Origin: Deltaproteobacteria bacterium
GTDB taxonomy: Bacteria > Desulfobacterota > Binatia > UBA9968
Direction: 5' to 3'
Length of the DNA stretch: 58,686 bases
Assembly (NCBI GenBank): GCA_005879605.1
Contig: VBKE01000003.1
Location: 1 to 58,686, forward strand
Translations under genes and position numbers: made by a program
In this document: positions 44,762-54,330 of the stretch, piece by piece
Numbering within the stretch: the stretch's first letter is position 1
How the letters are laid out: every line of letters starts with the position of its first letter
Notes under the pieces: model-generated
The model's database searches: none
Told to the model about the DNA's origin: nothing
Seen by the model: only the letters and a program-made list of their open reading frames with translations

Positions 44762-45283
44762 ATGGAACATATCATATCGGTTCTCGTCGAAAACAAGTTT
44801 GGTGTTCTGGCCAGAGTTGCAGGGTTGTTTAGCGCGCGAGGTTATAATATCGAAAGCCTGTCTGTCGCTCCGACGCTCGATCCGACGACCTCGATGATTA
44901 CGATCGTAACCGTCGGTGATGATCGTATCATCGAGCAAATCATGAAGCAGCTAAACAAGGTAGTTGAAGTCCTTAAGGTCGTCGATCTGACAGAGACTGA
45001 TTTTTTGGATCGGGAAACGGCGCTCATTAAAGTCCATACGAAGCCCGAACATAGAGATGAAGCGATACGCATTACCGATATTTTTCGCGCCAAGATCGTG
45101 GATTCGTCCCCGACTACGTACACCATCGAAATCACCGGCAACGTGGACAAGGTGGAAGCGCTCATCAACCTCCTCAAACCTCTGGGGATTAAGGAGCTGA
45201 TTCGCACCGGGCGTATCGCCATTGCGCGAGAAACCACCCGCACGGCTTCTCCGCGCCGCGAACCCGCGCTGTTAAAAACCTAA
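44762..45283 (+). CDS. ilvN: Acetolactate synthase small (regulatory) subunit
   Basis: 173 residues: N-terminal ACT domain ('HIISVLVENKFGVLARVAGLFSARGYNIESLSV' region) that binds valine for feedback control, and a C-terminal ALS_ss domain ('RETALIKVH', 'LIRTGRIAIAR'). Length is typical of the IlvH/IlvN class. A gap of 204 bases with its own promoter-like sequence separates it from ilvC. Confidence 0.96.
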   Translation: MEHIISVLVENKFGVLARVAGLFSARGYNIESLSVAPTLDPTTSMITIVTVGDDRIIEQIMKQLNKVVEVLKVVDLTETDFLDRETALIKVHTKPEHRDEAIRITDIFRAKIVDSSPTTYTIEITGNVDKVEALINLLKPLGIKELIRTGRIAIARETTRTASPRREPALLKT

Positions 45284-45427
45284 AACTTCTGGCAAATTGC
45301 GGGTTGTTTTAATTCAGCAAGTCATCCGCAGCACACACCAATCCAAAGGCTGCAAATCATGATTGGAATGGCGCCGATAGTCGTGAGCCCGTCGCGTGAA
45401 ATATTGTTGTTTTACAATTACTTGCGT

Positions 45428-45458
45428 TTGACTTGTCGCTCCCCAACCGGCATATTGT
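45428..45458 (+). promoter_or_regulatory. Candidate promoter for ilvC
   Basis: TTGACT at 45428-45433 with CATATT at 45451-45456 (17-base spacer) or TATTGT at 45453-45458 (19-base spacer), in the 204-base ilvN-ilvC gap. The ATG is about 30 bases further on with AGAGGAG upstream. I saw no leader peptide or T-box. Confidence 0.45.
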
Positions 45459-45460
45459 AA

Positions 45461-46504
<1,044 letters not shown>

Positions 46505-46536
46505 GCAGAAGCGACCTAACGCGAGTGTGACGCCCA

Positions 46537-47166
46537 ATGAGAATTGCCAAAGAAGGCTATCCGATTATTCTTTCTGCTGCCGTCCTTTCGGTCGGAACTT
46601 TTGCCGTGGAGTGGAAGCCCATCGGCTTGATCCTGTTGCTGCTCACGCTCGCGATTGCGGCGTTCTTTCGTGACCCGGAGCGAACTCCTCCTCTGGGTGA
46701 AGGACTCATCGTCTCACCTGCGGACGGCACAGTGGTGAGTGTTGCCGATGTCAAAGATGAATCAGCCTTTCCGGAGGCGGTCACTCGAATCAGCATTTTC
46801 CTGTCGCCGTTGGATGTTCACATTAATCGTGCGCCTGTTGAAGGGAAAATCGAGGAAGTAAAATATTCGCCAGGTAAGTTTATTGCGGCGTACAAAGGCG
46901 AGGCGTGTGAGCGCAACGAACAAAATACCCTGCACATTGCGGATAGTGAAGGCCGAAAGCTCGGAGTGGTGCAGATTGCCGGCGTGTTGGCGCGGCGAAT
47001 CGTCTGCCGTGTCAAGCCGGGACAAGAGTTGAGTCGTGGACAAAGATTTGGACTGATTATGTTCGGCTCTAGAACGGATACTTACCTGCCGAGTGAGTGC
47101 CGTATCGAAGTTCGTGAAGGACAGAGAGTCAAGGGAGGAGAAACGGTCTTAGGGAGGTTTGTATGA
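46537..47166 (+). CDS. psd: Phosphatidylserine decarboxylase proenzyme (short, archaeal-like form)
   Basis: 209-residue pyruvoyl enzyme making phosphatidylethanolamine. Two hydrophobic N-terminal segments (about 8-42), 'FFRDPERTPP', 'LIVSPADGTVVSV', 'FLSPLDVHINRAPVEG', and self-cleavage at Gly177-Ser178 in 'MFGSRTD', which creates the pyruvoyl group. The short form is typical of deltaproteobacteria-like and Gram-positive genomes. Stop overlaps the pssA start (ATGA), placing the last two steps of PE synthesis side by side, in reverse pathway order. Confidence 0.96.
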   Translation: MRIAKEGYPIILSAAVLSVGTFAVEWKPIGLILLLLTLAIAAFFRDPERTPPLGEGLIVSPADGTVVSVADVKDESAFPEAVTRISIFLSPLDVHINRAPVEGKIEEVKYSPGKFIAAYKGEACERNEQNTLHIADSEGRKLGVVQIAGVLARRIVCRVKPGQELSRGQRFGLIMFGSRTDTYLPSECRIEVREGQRVKGGETVLGRFV

Positions 47167-48020
47167 GCGGAATCGAATCTCAAGAACCCGAAGATTTCCC
47201 CGCGACAGGCAAGGTTCGACTGTTGCGCAGGCGGGTGAGGCCGCGCGTACCTCTCAGGAACAGAGTGCCGTCGGAAAAACTGAGAAGGGGAGTCTACCTC
47301 ATCCCAAGTCTCTTTACCGCGGGCAACATCATGTGTGGCTTTTTTTCCATCGTTTCCACTTTTAATGGAGAATATGTCCAGGCGGCTCTATTTGTTATCT
47401 TTGCCCACGTACTTGACGGTGTGGACGGCTATGCCGCGCGGTTAACCAAAACAACCAGCCAATTTGGCATTGAGTTTGACTCCCTGGCGGACGTAGTTTC
47501 GTTTGGCGTGGCGCCGGCGATTCTGGTCTATTTTTGGGCATTGGTGCCGTGGGGCAATTGGGGTTGGCTGGCGGCGTGTACCTATGTCCTGTGTGGGGCG
47601 CTCCGGCTGTCTCGGTTCAATGTGCAGGCCAGGAACCTTTCCAAAGGCCATTTTGTCGGGCTGCCCATCCCTGTGGCGGCCGAGATGATTACGTCCACGG
47701 TGTTTCTGTATTACTATCTAGGAGGCGAGGGCGCGCCCAATAAAAGAATCACTCTGCTTTTGGTCATCTACGGTTTGGCGTTGCTGATGGTAAGTGGTTT
47801 TCAGTATCTCAGCCTAAAGAACACGGATCTAAGAAAACGATTTCCCATTTGGACGTTGGTTTTTGGCATCATTTTGATTAAAGTAATCATAACGGAACCT
47901 CAGCTCATGTTTTTTACATTGGTCCTGTTGTATACGTTATCCGGTCCTCTCTTATGGTGTTTATCGACGTATAAACGCCATCGGGAGAAGAGACGGGAGT
48001 TGGCTGAGGTTCAGCCGTAA
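47163..48020 (+). CDS. pssA: CDP-diacylglycerol--serine O-phosphatidyltransferase
   Basis: 285-residue membrane enzyme joining serine to CDP-diacylglycerol. The CDP-alcohol phosphotransferase motif D-G-x2-A-R-x8-G-x3-D-x3-D is complete within 'DGVDGYAARLTKTTSQ...GIEFDSLAD'. About seven hydrophobic helices follow the ~45-residue basic N-terminal tail ('RLLRRRVRPRVPLRNR'). It overlaps psd by four bases; its product is the psd substrate. A strong terminator lies 29 bases after the stop. Confidence 0.97.
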   Translation: MSGIESQEPEDFPATGKVRLLRRRVRPRVPLRNRVPSEKLRRGVYLIPSLFTAGNIMCGFFSIVSTFNGEYVQAALFVIFAHVLDGVDGYAARLTKTTSQFGIEFDSLADVVSFGVAPAILVYFWALVPWGNWGWLAACTYVLCGALRLSRFNVQARNLSKGHFVGLPIPVAAEMITSTVFLYYYLGGEGAPNKRITLLLVIYGLALLMVSGFQYLSLKNTDLRKRFPIWTLVFGIILIKVIITEPQLMFFTLVLLYTLSGPLLWCLSTYKRHREKRRELAEVQP

Positions 48021-48048
48021 TTCTCCATCTCGCATCGTAGTAAACGAT

Positions 48049-48082
48049 ACTCCCGTTGGCCATGCCGCGGGAGTTTTTTTTT
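48049..48082 (+). terminator. Strong intrinsic terminator between pssA and leuA
   Basis: ACTCCCG (48049-48055) pairs perfectly with CGGGAGT (48068-48074), followed by nine T (48074-48082). A smaller hairpin ATCGT-AGTAA-ACGAT (48034-48048) directly precedes it. It ends ilvC-psd-pssA transcription only 38 bases before the leuA ATG, a space in which I found no usable promoter. Confidence 0.88.
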
Positions 48083-48120
48083 GGGACTAAGGCTCGTTAA
48101 GGATTGAATGGAGGAAATCT

Positions 48121-49689
48121 ATGTCGGTCAACGTATCAGATAACAATATCGTCAGAATTTTCGACACGACACTTCGCGACGGCGAGCAATCGCCCGGCGC
48201 GAGTATGACCTGCGAGCAAAAAGTAATTATTGCCAGGCAGCTTGAAAAGCTTGGCGTCGATGTGATCGAAGCCGGCTTTGCGGCGTCATCCGAGGGCGAT
48301 TTCGACTCGGTCGTTCGGGTTTGCAAGGAAGTGACGCAGCCACGCGTGCTGAGCCTGGCCCGCTCCCAAGAGGGGGACATCACCAAAGCGCTCAAGGCAG
48401 TGGAGCATGCCAAAAATCCCGGTATCCACGTCTTTATCGCGACTTCCGATATTCACCTAAAACACAAACTCAGGATGTCCCGTGAACAGGTTTTGGCAGC
48501 GGCGGTGAAGGCGGTGAGCTACGCAAAAGAGCACATCGACTACATCGAGTTTTCAGCGGAAGACGCTTCGCGCAGTGATGCCGATTTTCTCATCCAGATA
48601 TTCCGCGAGGTCATTCGGGCCGGAGCCAACACGATCAACGTTCCGGATACGACGGGGTACGCCATCCCGTCGGAATTCGGCGCTTTGATGAGTAACTTGA
48701 TCGAACGCACGGCGGGCGCGGATCGGGTCACCTGGAGCGCACACTGTCACAACGATCTTGGGCTTGCAGTGGCCAATTCCTTGGCCGCAGTGCACAATGG
48801 TGCCAGACAGATCGAGTGCACGATCAATGGCATCGGCGAACGGGCCGGCAATACCTCATTGGAAGAGGTTGTGATGGCGCTGCGGACAAGGAAGAGTTAC
48901 CTCGACCTGGACACGAACATCACGACGGAACAACTCTATCCGACGTCCCGGCTGGTGTCGCAGGTGACGGGCATTCCTATTCCGATTAACAAGCCGATCG
49001 TGGGCGACAATGCTTTCGCGCACGAGGCGGGTATTCACCAAGACGGCGTGCTGAAGCATAAACAGACCTATGAAATCATGACGCCGGAATCGATTGGGAT
49101 TCCCGGAAATAGACTGGTCATGGGCAAGCACTCCGGGCGCCACGCTTTCGACGAGCGGCTGAAGCACCTGGGTTTCAACTTGACCAAGGATGATATGAAC
49201 CGCGCCTTTTTGCGCTTCAAAGAACTGGCGGACAAGAAGAAGAACGTTTATGACGAGGATATCGAATCGATCGTAGGGGAAGAGATTCTCAGAGTGCCCG
49301 GGCAACCGGATCGATATGAGCTGCTCTACTTGAACGTCAACTCGAGCTCTGACGGGATTCCAGCGGCTACCGTGAGGATGCGCGTCGACGGCCAGGAACG
49401 GACGGAACACGCTTCGGGTGACGGAGCCGTCGATGCGTGCTACAAGGTGATTACCAAGATTACGGGTTCGCACTCCCAATTGGTGCGCTACACCGTGAAT
49501 GCCATTACCGGCGGCACCGATGCCCAAGGCGAAGTGTCCTGCATCATCGAGGACAGCGGCATTCGGGTTTCCGGGCAGGGCGCGCATACGGACATCATCA
49601 TGGCCAGCGCGCTCGCTTATATTAAAGCGCTAAACAAAATTGAGGGCAGAAAACACTACCGGCAGTTAGTGGATAGGGAAGGGCCATGA
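48121..49689 (+). CDS. leuA: 2-isopropylmalate synthase
   Basis: 522-residue first enzyme of leucine synthesis. HMGL-like TIM barrel with '[18 protein letters not shown]', '[13 protein letters not shown]', '[17 protein letters not shown]' metal-binding His pair and '[19 protein letters not shown]'; the C-terminal LeuA allosteric dimer domain (about 395-515) binds leucine for feedback. Length matches the LeuA type 1 group. GGAGGAAAT precedes the ATG. Stop overlaps leuB (ATGA). Confidence 0.98.
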   Translation: MSVNVSDNNIVRIFDTTLRDGEQSPGASMTCEQKVIIARQLEKLGVDVIEAGFAASSEGDFDSVVRVCKEVTQPRVLSLARSQEGDITKALKAVEHAKNPGIHVFIATSDIHLKHKLRMSREQVLAAAVKAVSYAKEHIDYIEFSAEDASRSDADFLIQIFREVIRAGANTINVPDTTGYAIPSEFGALMSNLIERTAGADRVTWSAHCHNDLGLAVANSLAAVHNGARQIECTINGIGERAGNTSLEEVVMALRTRKSYLDLDTNITTEQLYPTSRLVSQVTGIPIPINKPIVGDNAFAHEAGIHQDGVLKHKQTYEIMTPESIGIPGNRLVMGKHSGRHAFDERLKHLGFNLTKDDMNRAFLRFKELADKKKNVYDEDIESIVGEEILRVPGQPDRYELLYLNVNSSSDGIPAATVRMRVDGQERTEHASGDGAVDACYKVITKITGSHSQLVRYTVNAITGGTDAQGEVSCIIEDSGIRVSGQGAHTDIIMASALAYIKALNKIEGRKHYRQLVDREGP

Positions 49690-50777
49690 ACTACAAGATT
49701 GTGGTTTTACCGGGCGACGGTATCGGACCTGAAGTGATGCGCGAGGGAACGCAGGTCTTGATGCAGGCGGCGAAGCTTTACGGTTTCGGTGTCGAATTGG
49801 AAGAAGGCATCGTCGGCGGCGCCTCCATCGACGCCCACCGTAAGCCGCTCACGGATTCGGTGCTCAAATTGGCCAAAGACAGTGACGGGGTTTTGCTTGG
49901 GGCTATGGGCGGCCCGAAATGGGACGGGCTGGACTATTCCATTCGGCCTGAACGGGCCTTGCTCGCGCTGCGCCAGGAGCTGGGGTTGTTTGCGAACCTT
50001 CGTCCGGTGAAGCTATTTTCGGCATTGGCTTCGGCGTCCACGTTAAAACGAGAAGTTGTCGAAGGGACGGATCTTTTGGTAGTTCGCGAGCTCACGGGAG
50101 GCATCTACTTCGGCCAGCCGAAGGGTGTAACCAAACTGCCTGACGGTACGGAGCGCGGCGTCAACACGGAAGTCTACACGACACCGGAAATCGAGCGGGT
50201 TGCGCGCGTCGCTTTCGAAGCAGCGCGTAAGCGACGCGGCAAAGTAACTTCAGTGGATAAGGCTAATGTTCTGGAAGCCACGGAGCTCTGGCGCAAGGTG
50301 GTCACGCGGGTGCACAAAGAGGGCGGGTACGAAGGCGTTCAATTAGACCACATGCTCGTGGACAATTGCGCCATGCAATTGATTCGCGACCCGAAACAGT
50401 TCGACGTCATGGTGACGACCAACATGTTCGGCGATATTCTGAGCGATGAAGCCGCCATGCTCACCGGTTCGATCGGGATGCTGCCGTCGGCGAGCCTCGG
50501 CGGCAAGGTCGGCATGTACGAACCCGTGCACGGCAGCGCGCCGGACATCACCGGGCAAGATAAGGCAAATCCGTTGGCGACGATACTAACCGTCTCGATG
50601 ATGCTGCGTCATTCTTTCAATCAGATTGCGGCGGCGGAGTGGATCGAGCGAGCGGTGGAGGCGGTATTGAATAGCGGATACCGGACCCTCGATATTCAGG
50701 AAAAAGATTGCCTGCCCGTGGGGTGCAAAGAGATGGGACGGCTGGTGCGAGAGAAAATCGAAGCGATGAAGGGATAG
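49686..50777 (+). CDS. leuB: 3-isopropylmalate dehydrogenase
   Basis: 363-residue NAD-dependent oxidative decarboxylase. '[16 protein letters not shown]', '[10 protein letters not shown]', '[21 protein letters not shown]', '[14 protein letters not shown]', '[15 protein letters not shown]', '[15 protein letters not shown]' and '[11 protein letters not shown]' are all classical. Overlaps leuA by four bases and lies 6 bases before asd. Confidence 0.98.
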   Translation: MNYKIVVLPGDGIGPEVMREGTQVLMQAAKLYGFGVELEEGIVGGASIDAHRKPLTDSVLKLAKDSDGVLLGAMGGPKWDGLDYSIRPERALLALRQELGLFANLRPVKLFSALASASTLKREVVEGTDLLVVRELTGGIYFGQPKGVTKLPDGTERGVNTEVYTTPEIERVARVAFEAARKRRGKVTSVDKANVLEATELWRKVVTRVHKEGGYEGVQLDHMLVDNCAMQLIRDPKQFDVMVTTNMFGDILSDEAAMLTGSIGMLPSASLGGKVGMYEPVHGSAPDITGQDKANPLATILTVSMMLRHSFNQIAAAEWIERAVEAVLNSGYRTLDIQEKDCLPVGCKEMGRLVREKIEAMKG

Positions 50778-50783
50778 TCAATC

Positions 50784-51806
50784 GTGAAAAAAGAGAAATA
50801 CAACGTTGCGGTCGTGGGCGTCACCGGCGCGGTGGGCGAGCAGATGCGGGAGGTATTGGAAGAGCGTTTGTTTCCGGTCGGCGAGTTACGCTTTCTCGCC
50901 TCGGAGCGGTCCGCCGGGCAGTTCTTGCCGTTCAACGGGAATCGGGTCAGGGTTGAAGTGCTAGACGAGGATTCCTTCGAAGGTATCGATGTCGCCTTGT
51001 TTTCAGCCGGTGGCAGTGTAAGCGCCAAGTTCGCTTCTGCCGCCGTGGCGGCCGGCAGTGTCGTTATCGATAACACGGCGTATTTTCGTATGGAGCCGGA
51101 TATTCCGCTGGTGGTGCCGGAAGTCAATGCAAGCGAGATCGCTAATTATAAAACTCGCGGCGTCATTGCCAATCCCAACTGTTCGACTATTCAAATGGTT
51201 GTTGCCCTGAAGCCTATTCACGACGCCGCGCGCATAAAGCGTGTGGTGGTTTCGACGTATCAGTCGGTCTCAGGAGCGGGTAGGAAGGCGATGGAGGAGC
51301 TTAGTCATCAGGTTGCCGCTCTTTTCAACGGAAAGGAAGTCGAAAAGGAAAAGTTCCCGCATCAAATCGCCTTCAACTGCATTCCCCACATCGATGTCTT
51401 CACGGATGGCGGTTACACCAAGGAAGAGTTGAAAATGGTCAACGAGACCCGGAAAATTCTGGGCGAACCTTCGCTCCGGATCACAGCCACGACCGTGCGT
51501 GTCCCGGTCTTTTGCAGCCATTCCGAATCGGTGAACGTCGAGACGGAAAAGAAACTTACCGCGGCTGACGTTAAAGCCATACTGCGCAAGGCTCCTGGAG
51601 TTATGGTAGCGGACGAACCGGAGAAGAACGTTTACCCAATGGCGATCGACGCCACCGGTACGGACGCAATCTTTGTCGGAAGGATCCGCGAGGATGACTC
51701 AGTGCCAAACGGTATTAATCTGTGGGTTGTGGCCGACAATCTACGCAAAGGGGCCGCTCTCAACGCCGTGCAGATCGCCGAGATCTTGATCCGCGATTAT
51801 CTCTAG
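50784..51806 (+). CDS. asd: Aspartate-semialdehyde dehydrogenase
   Basis: 340-residue NADPH enzyme reducing aspartyl phosphate, at the branch to lysine, threonine, methionine and isoleucine. 'VAVVGVTGAVGEQMREVL' Rossmann fold, catalytic Cys133 in 'IANPNCSTIQMVV', 'VSTYQSVSGAGRKAMEEL' and the second catalytic region 'RVPVFCSHSESVNVE'. Starts at GTG. In the same unit as leuA and leuB, giving joint supply of isoleucine and leucine precursors. Confidence 0.97.
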   Translation: MKKEKYNVAVVGVTGAVGEQMREVLEERLFPVGELRFLASERSAGQFLPFNGNRVRVEVLDEDSFEGIDVALFSAGGSVSAKFASAAVAAGSVVIDNTAYFRMEPDIPLVVPEVNASEIANYKTRGVIANPNCSTIQMVVALKPIHDAARIKRVVVSTYQSVSGAGRKAMEELSHQVAALFNGKEVEKEKFPHQIAFNCIPHIDVFTDGGYTKEELKMVNETRKILGEPSLRITATTVRVPVFCSHSESVNVETEKKLTAADVKAILRKAPGVMVADEPEKNVYPMAIDATGTDAIFVGRIREDDSVPNGINLWVVADNLRKGAALNAVQIAEILIRDYL

Positions 51807-51847
51807 CCGTTCATTCACCCTGGACATGTCCCGGCGGCATTCCTTCC

Positions 51848-52579
51848 GTGAATATCAAGCTCACCATTGAGTATGATGGAACCAACTACCACGGCTGGCA
51901 AATCCAACCGAACGGCGAAACCGTTCAGGCTGCGCTAGAGCGGGCCATCTCTACCTTTTTGGGAAAGACCACGCGCATCACGGGTTCAGGGCGAACGGAC
52001 GCCGGCGTACATGCGCTAGGTCAGGTGGTCAATTTTCTCTCCGAAAAGGAATTTGAACCTTATCGGATTCAGCGCGGACTCAACGCGTTAACACCCGAGG
52101 ATATTACGATCAAAGACGTCGAAATTGTGCCGGACTTCTTCGATGCGCGCCGAGATGGAAGAAGCCGGGTCTACGAATATCGGATTTTGAACCGTTCCAC
52201 GCCGTCGCCTTTCCATTTGAACCGCGCCTGGCAGGTGCACGAATACTTAGATGTGGAGGCGATGCGCGAGGCGATCCGGTGTTTGGCAGGCGAGCACGAC
52301 TTCTCTTCCTTTCGCGCCGCCGGTTGCGACGCCGTGCACCCGGTCAGAAAAGTTTATCGAATATCATTAGATCGACGAGACGAGCTTCTCGTCTTCATGA
52401 TCGAGGCGACCGCTTTCTTACGGCACATGGTGCGCAACATCGTCGGCACGCTGATCGAGGTAGGGCGAGGAGAGCGCACGCCGCAATCCTTTGCCGAATT
52501 GCTGGAAGCTCGAGACAGAACGAAGGCTGGGGTCACAGCGCCGGCGTATGGGTTGTTCTTGATGGAAGTGAAGTATTAG
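51848..52579 (+). CDS. truA: tRNA pseudouridine(38-40) synthase
   Basis: 243-residue enzyme modifying the tRNA anticodon arm. Catalytic Asp51 in 'SGRTDAGVHALGQVVNF', N-terminal 'KLTIEYDGTNYHGWQIQPN' and C-terminal 'FLRHMVRNIVGTLIEVGRG'. The GTG at 51848 matches the family start; the frame upstream lies within asd. 41 bases after asd, probably same transcript, though the ribosome site is weak. Confidence 0.96.
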   Translation: MNIKLTIEYDGTNYHGWQIQPNGETVQAALERAISTFLGKTTRITGSGRTDAGVHALGQVVNFLSEKEFEPYRIQRGLNALTPEDITIKDVEIVPDFFDARRDGRSRVYEYRILNRSTPSPFHLNRAWQVHEYLDVEAMREAIRCLAGEHDFSSFRAAGCDAVHPVRKVYRISLDRRDELLVFMIEATAFLRHMVRNIVGTLIEVGRGERTPQSFAELLEARDRTKAGVTAPAYGLFLMEVKY

Positions 52580-52583
52580 CGGG

Positions 52584-52631
52584 CACGGAGACAGGCAGCG
52601 TTTTACCGAACTAAAAAGCAGCCAGTCCGGG
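52584..52631. repeat. REP-like imperfect hairpin, left of the aspartic protease gene
   Basis: The arms CACGGAGACAGGCAGCGTTTT and AAAAAGCAGCCAGTCCGGG can pair imperfectly around ACCGAACT. The right arm's AAAAAGCAGCCAGTCC (52613-52628) recurs inverted, with one mismatch in 15 bases, at 53070-53084 beyond the gene. Confidence 0.4.
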
Positions 52632-52701
52632 AAAAGTCGCCCGTCCCCATGGGAAATTCTACACATTGAGGCCGATTGTCTCGCATGGTAGAGTCTGACG
52701 C

Positions 52702-53061
52702 ATGGGGATAACAGAAGTAGCCGTTGAAGTTAGTAACCCGCGCGACCAGACTCAATGGCGAAAGCTTGACCTAATTGCGGATACAGGTGCCATTTTCAGC
52801 ATCATCCCCAGGATCACTCTCGAACAGCTCGGCATCATCCCATATGCAGAGGAGACTTTTCACCTTGCCGACGGTAGCGAGATCCGGCGCCAGATGGGAG
52901 ATGTTTTTATCCGCATCGACGGGAAGGCCCGGACCGTGCCGACGATATTTGGCGAACCCACCGACACGCCTTTGCTAGGAGTGACCGCCCTCGAAATACT
53001 CGGTTACACTGTCGATCCTCGCACCCGCAAGCTCGAACCGACCAAAATGCTTTTGCTCTAA
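52702..53061 (+). CDS. Clan AA retroviral-type aspartic protease family protein
   Basis: 119 residues, a single retropepsin-like domain that would work as a homodimer. The catalytic triad motif is Asp27-Thr-Gly-Ala in 'LIADTGAIFSIIP', followed by the flap region 'LADGSEIRRQMGD' and the 'PLLGVTALEILGY' motif typical of bacterial retroviral-like proteases. There is no signal peptide or membrane helix, so it is cytoplasmic. Such small proteases are of unknown role and are sometimes encoded beside toxin-antitoxin-like or mobile elements. The gene is bracketed by REP-like hairpins in inverted orientation. Start ATG at 52702 has no strong ribosome site. Confidence 0.85.
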   Translation: MGITEVAVEVSNPRDQTQWRKLDLIADTGAIFSIIPRITLEQLGIIPYAEETFHLADGSEIRRQMGDVFIRIDGKARTVPTIFGEPTDTPLLGVTALEILGYTVDPRTRKLEPTKMLLL

Positions 53062-53067
53062 CCTCAA

Positions 53068-53110
53068 GGGGACTGGCTACTTTTCAGCTTTGTGAATAGT
53101 TGCGTGTCCC
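53068..53110. repeat. REP-like long imperfect hairpin, right of the aspartic protease gene
   Basis: GGGAC-TG-GC-T-ACT-T-TTC pairs with GAA-T-AGT-T-GC-GT-GTCCC around AGCTTTGT, a long stem with interior mismatches opening with GGGGAC and closing with GTCCC, the style of REP/RAYT-type elements. It begins 6 bases after the protease stop codon. No RAYT (Y1 transposase) gene is in the window. Confidence 0.45.
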
Positions 53111-53367
53111 GGTTTTCTCCTCCTTCTTGTCTTCACAATCGCCGCGACGGCGTTTCTCCGCCCCATGGTGCTTAACGGAGGGGGGCGCACGCGGCGTTCG
53201 ATCCACCCATTGAGCAACCTACGACAGCGCCCGTGGTACCGCTGTATGATTGACGAGCGTACGACTGGTCATAAACCGTGGAAGATTGATTGACACCAAC
53301 TCATGATTTCCATATACCCTGGCGTAGGCGTAATTGGTAATTTTCTTCTGAGGAGGCTTGGCGAATC
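53111..53367. other. Remainder of the protease-deacetylase intergenic region
   Basis: With the hairpin before it, the gene-free stretch totals 306 bases. I see no coding region. It should hold the promoter of the polysaccharide-deacetylase-family gene, but no convincing hexamer pair was found. GAGGAGGC precedes the next start. Confidence 0.4.
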
Positions 53368-54279
53368 ATGATGCCGGCGCATGATAATTTTTACGATGTC
53401 TATTCGAAGGCCAAGAAGATAAAAATCAAGTGGCCGAATAATGCCCGGATGGCGATTGCGCTCACGGGTAATTTGGAAGCCTGGACGGAAACTCCGAACG
53501 CCAAGTACCGGCGAACGCGCCATGTCGGCGGATCGAATCCCATTAAAGAAGATGACGTGAAATCGCACTACGATTGCCGTACCGCGAGCGAGAACGATTA
53601 CGGAGGACGTACGGGAGTCTGGCGGATCTTGCGCATCTTGGACAAGTACGGCGTGAAGGCGTCATTCAATACGAATGCGCTTTGTATTCATCGTTATCCC
53701 GAGGCGGTGAAGGCGGTTCATGCGAGGGGTCATGAAATCGTCGGCCACTCGTATGCCGAGGACGTGCAGCTCATTCATCTCACAGCAGAAGAGGAGCGAG
53801 AAGAGATACGAACGTGCGTGAAGCTGTTCCAGGATTTTGTCGGCGTGAGACCCACGGGTTGGCTCACTTCGGGCATGCGCCACACGGAGCGCACGCTGGG
53901 AATCTTGGCCGACGAAGGTTTTTTATGGCACGGCGATGCGGTCAACGATGACAATCCATATCCCGTCAATATGAACGGCAAGACGATGATCATCGTGCCC
54001 TACAAAAACGCGATCAGCGGGTTGAACGATACCGGAATGTATCGGCGTGGTATCACGGCGCGGGATCTGTTTAATTCCTTTAAGGATGAATTCGACATTC
54101 TCTATGAGGAGTCGGCCGACGAACCCAAGATGCTGACTCTGGCGATGCACTGCCAGATGGCTTTTCCGGCGACCGGTAAGGTATATGATGAAGCGATCAA
54201 GTACGCCAAGTCATTTCCGGATGCCTGGTTCGCTAAAAGAATCGAAATTGTCGACTGGGTAAAAGAGCATTGTCTATAA
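53368..54279 (+). CDS. Polysaccharide deacetylase family protein (PuuE/allantoinase-like)
   Basis: 303 residues with a NodB-homology barrel. 'MAIALTGNLEAW' replaces the usual first motif, 'WRILRILDKYGVKASFNTNALC' and 'GHEIVGHSYAEDVQLIHLTAEEER' are family-typical, and 'GVRPTGWLTSGMRHTERTL' corresponds to the R-P motif. No signal peptide, so a cytoplasmic hydrolase like PuuE-type allantoinases or related amide hydrolases is more likely than a chitin/peptidoglycan deacetylase. Start is ATG 53368 or 53371. It is 51 bases before the next gene, with which it probably forms a catabolic pair. Confidence 0.86.
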   Translation: MMPAHDNFYDVYSKAKKIKIKWPNNARMAIALTGNLEAWTETPNAKYRRTRHVGGSNPIKEDDVKSHYDCRTASENDYGGRTGVWRILRILDKYGVKASFNTNALCIHRYPEAVKAVHARGHEIVGHSYAEDVQLIHLTAEEEREEIRTCVKLFQDFVGVRPTGWLTSGMRHTERTLGILADEGFLWHGDAVNDDNPYPVNMNGKTMIIVPYKNAISGLNDTGMYRRGITARDLFNSFKDEFDILYEESADEPKMLTLAMHCQMAFPATGKVYDEAIKYAKSFPDAWFAKRIEIVDWVKEHCL

Positions 54280-54280
54280 G

Positions 54281-54306
54281 AATGGAGTAATGGAGTGGTG
54301 GAGTGA
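54281..54306. repeat. Short degenerate tandem repeat (TAATGGAG-like)
   Basis: Three degenerate 8-9 base units (AATGGAG-TAATGGAG-TGGTGGAGTG) occupy most of the gap between the deacetylase-family gene and the next gene. The meaning is unknown; such slippage-prone filler is common. Confidence 0.35.
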
Positions 54307-54330
54307 AAGTTTCTCCGGAGGTGTTTTCCT

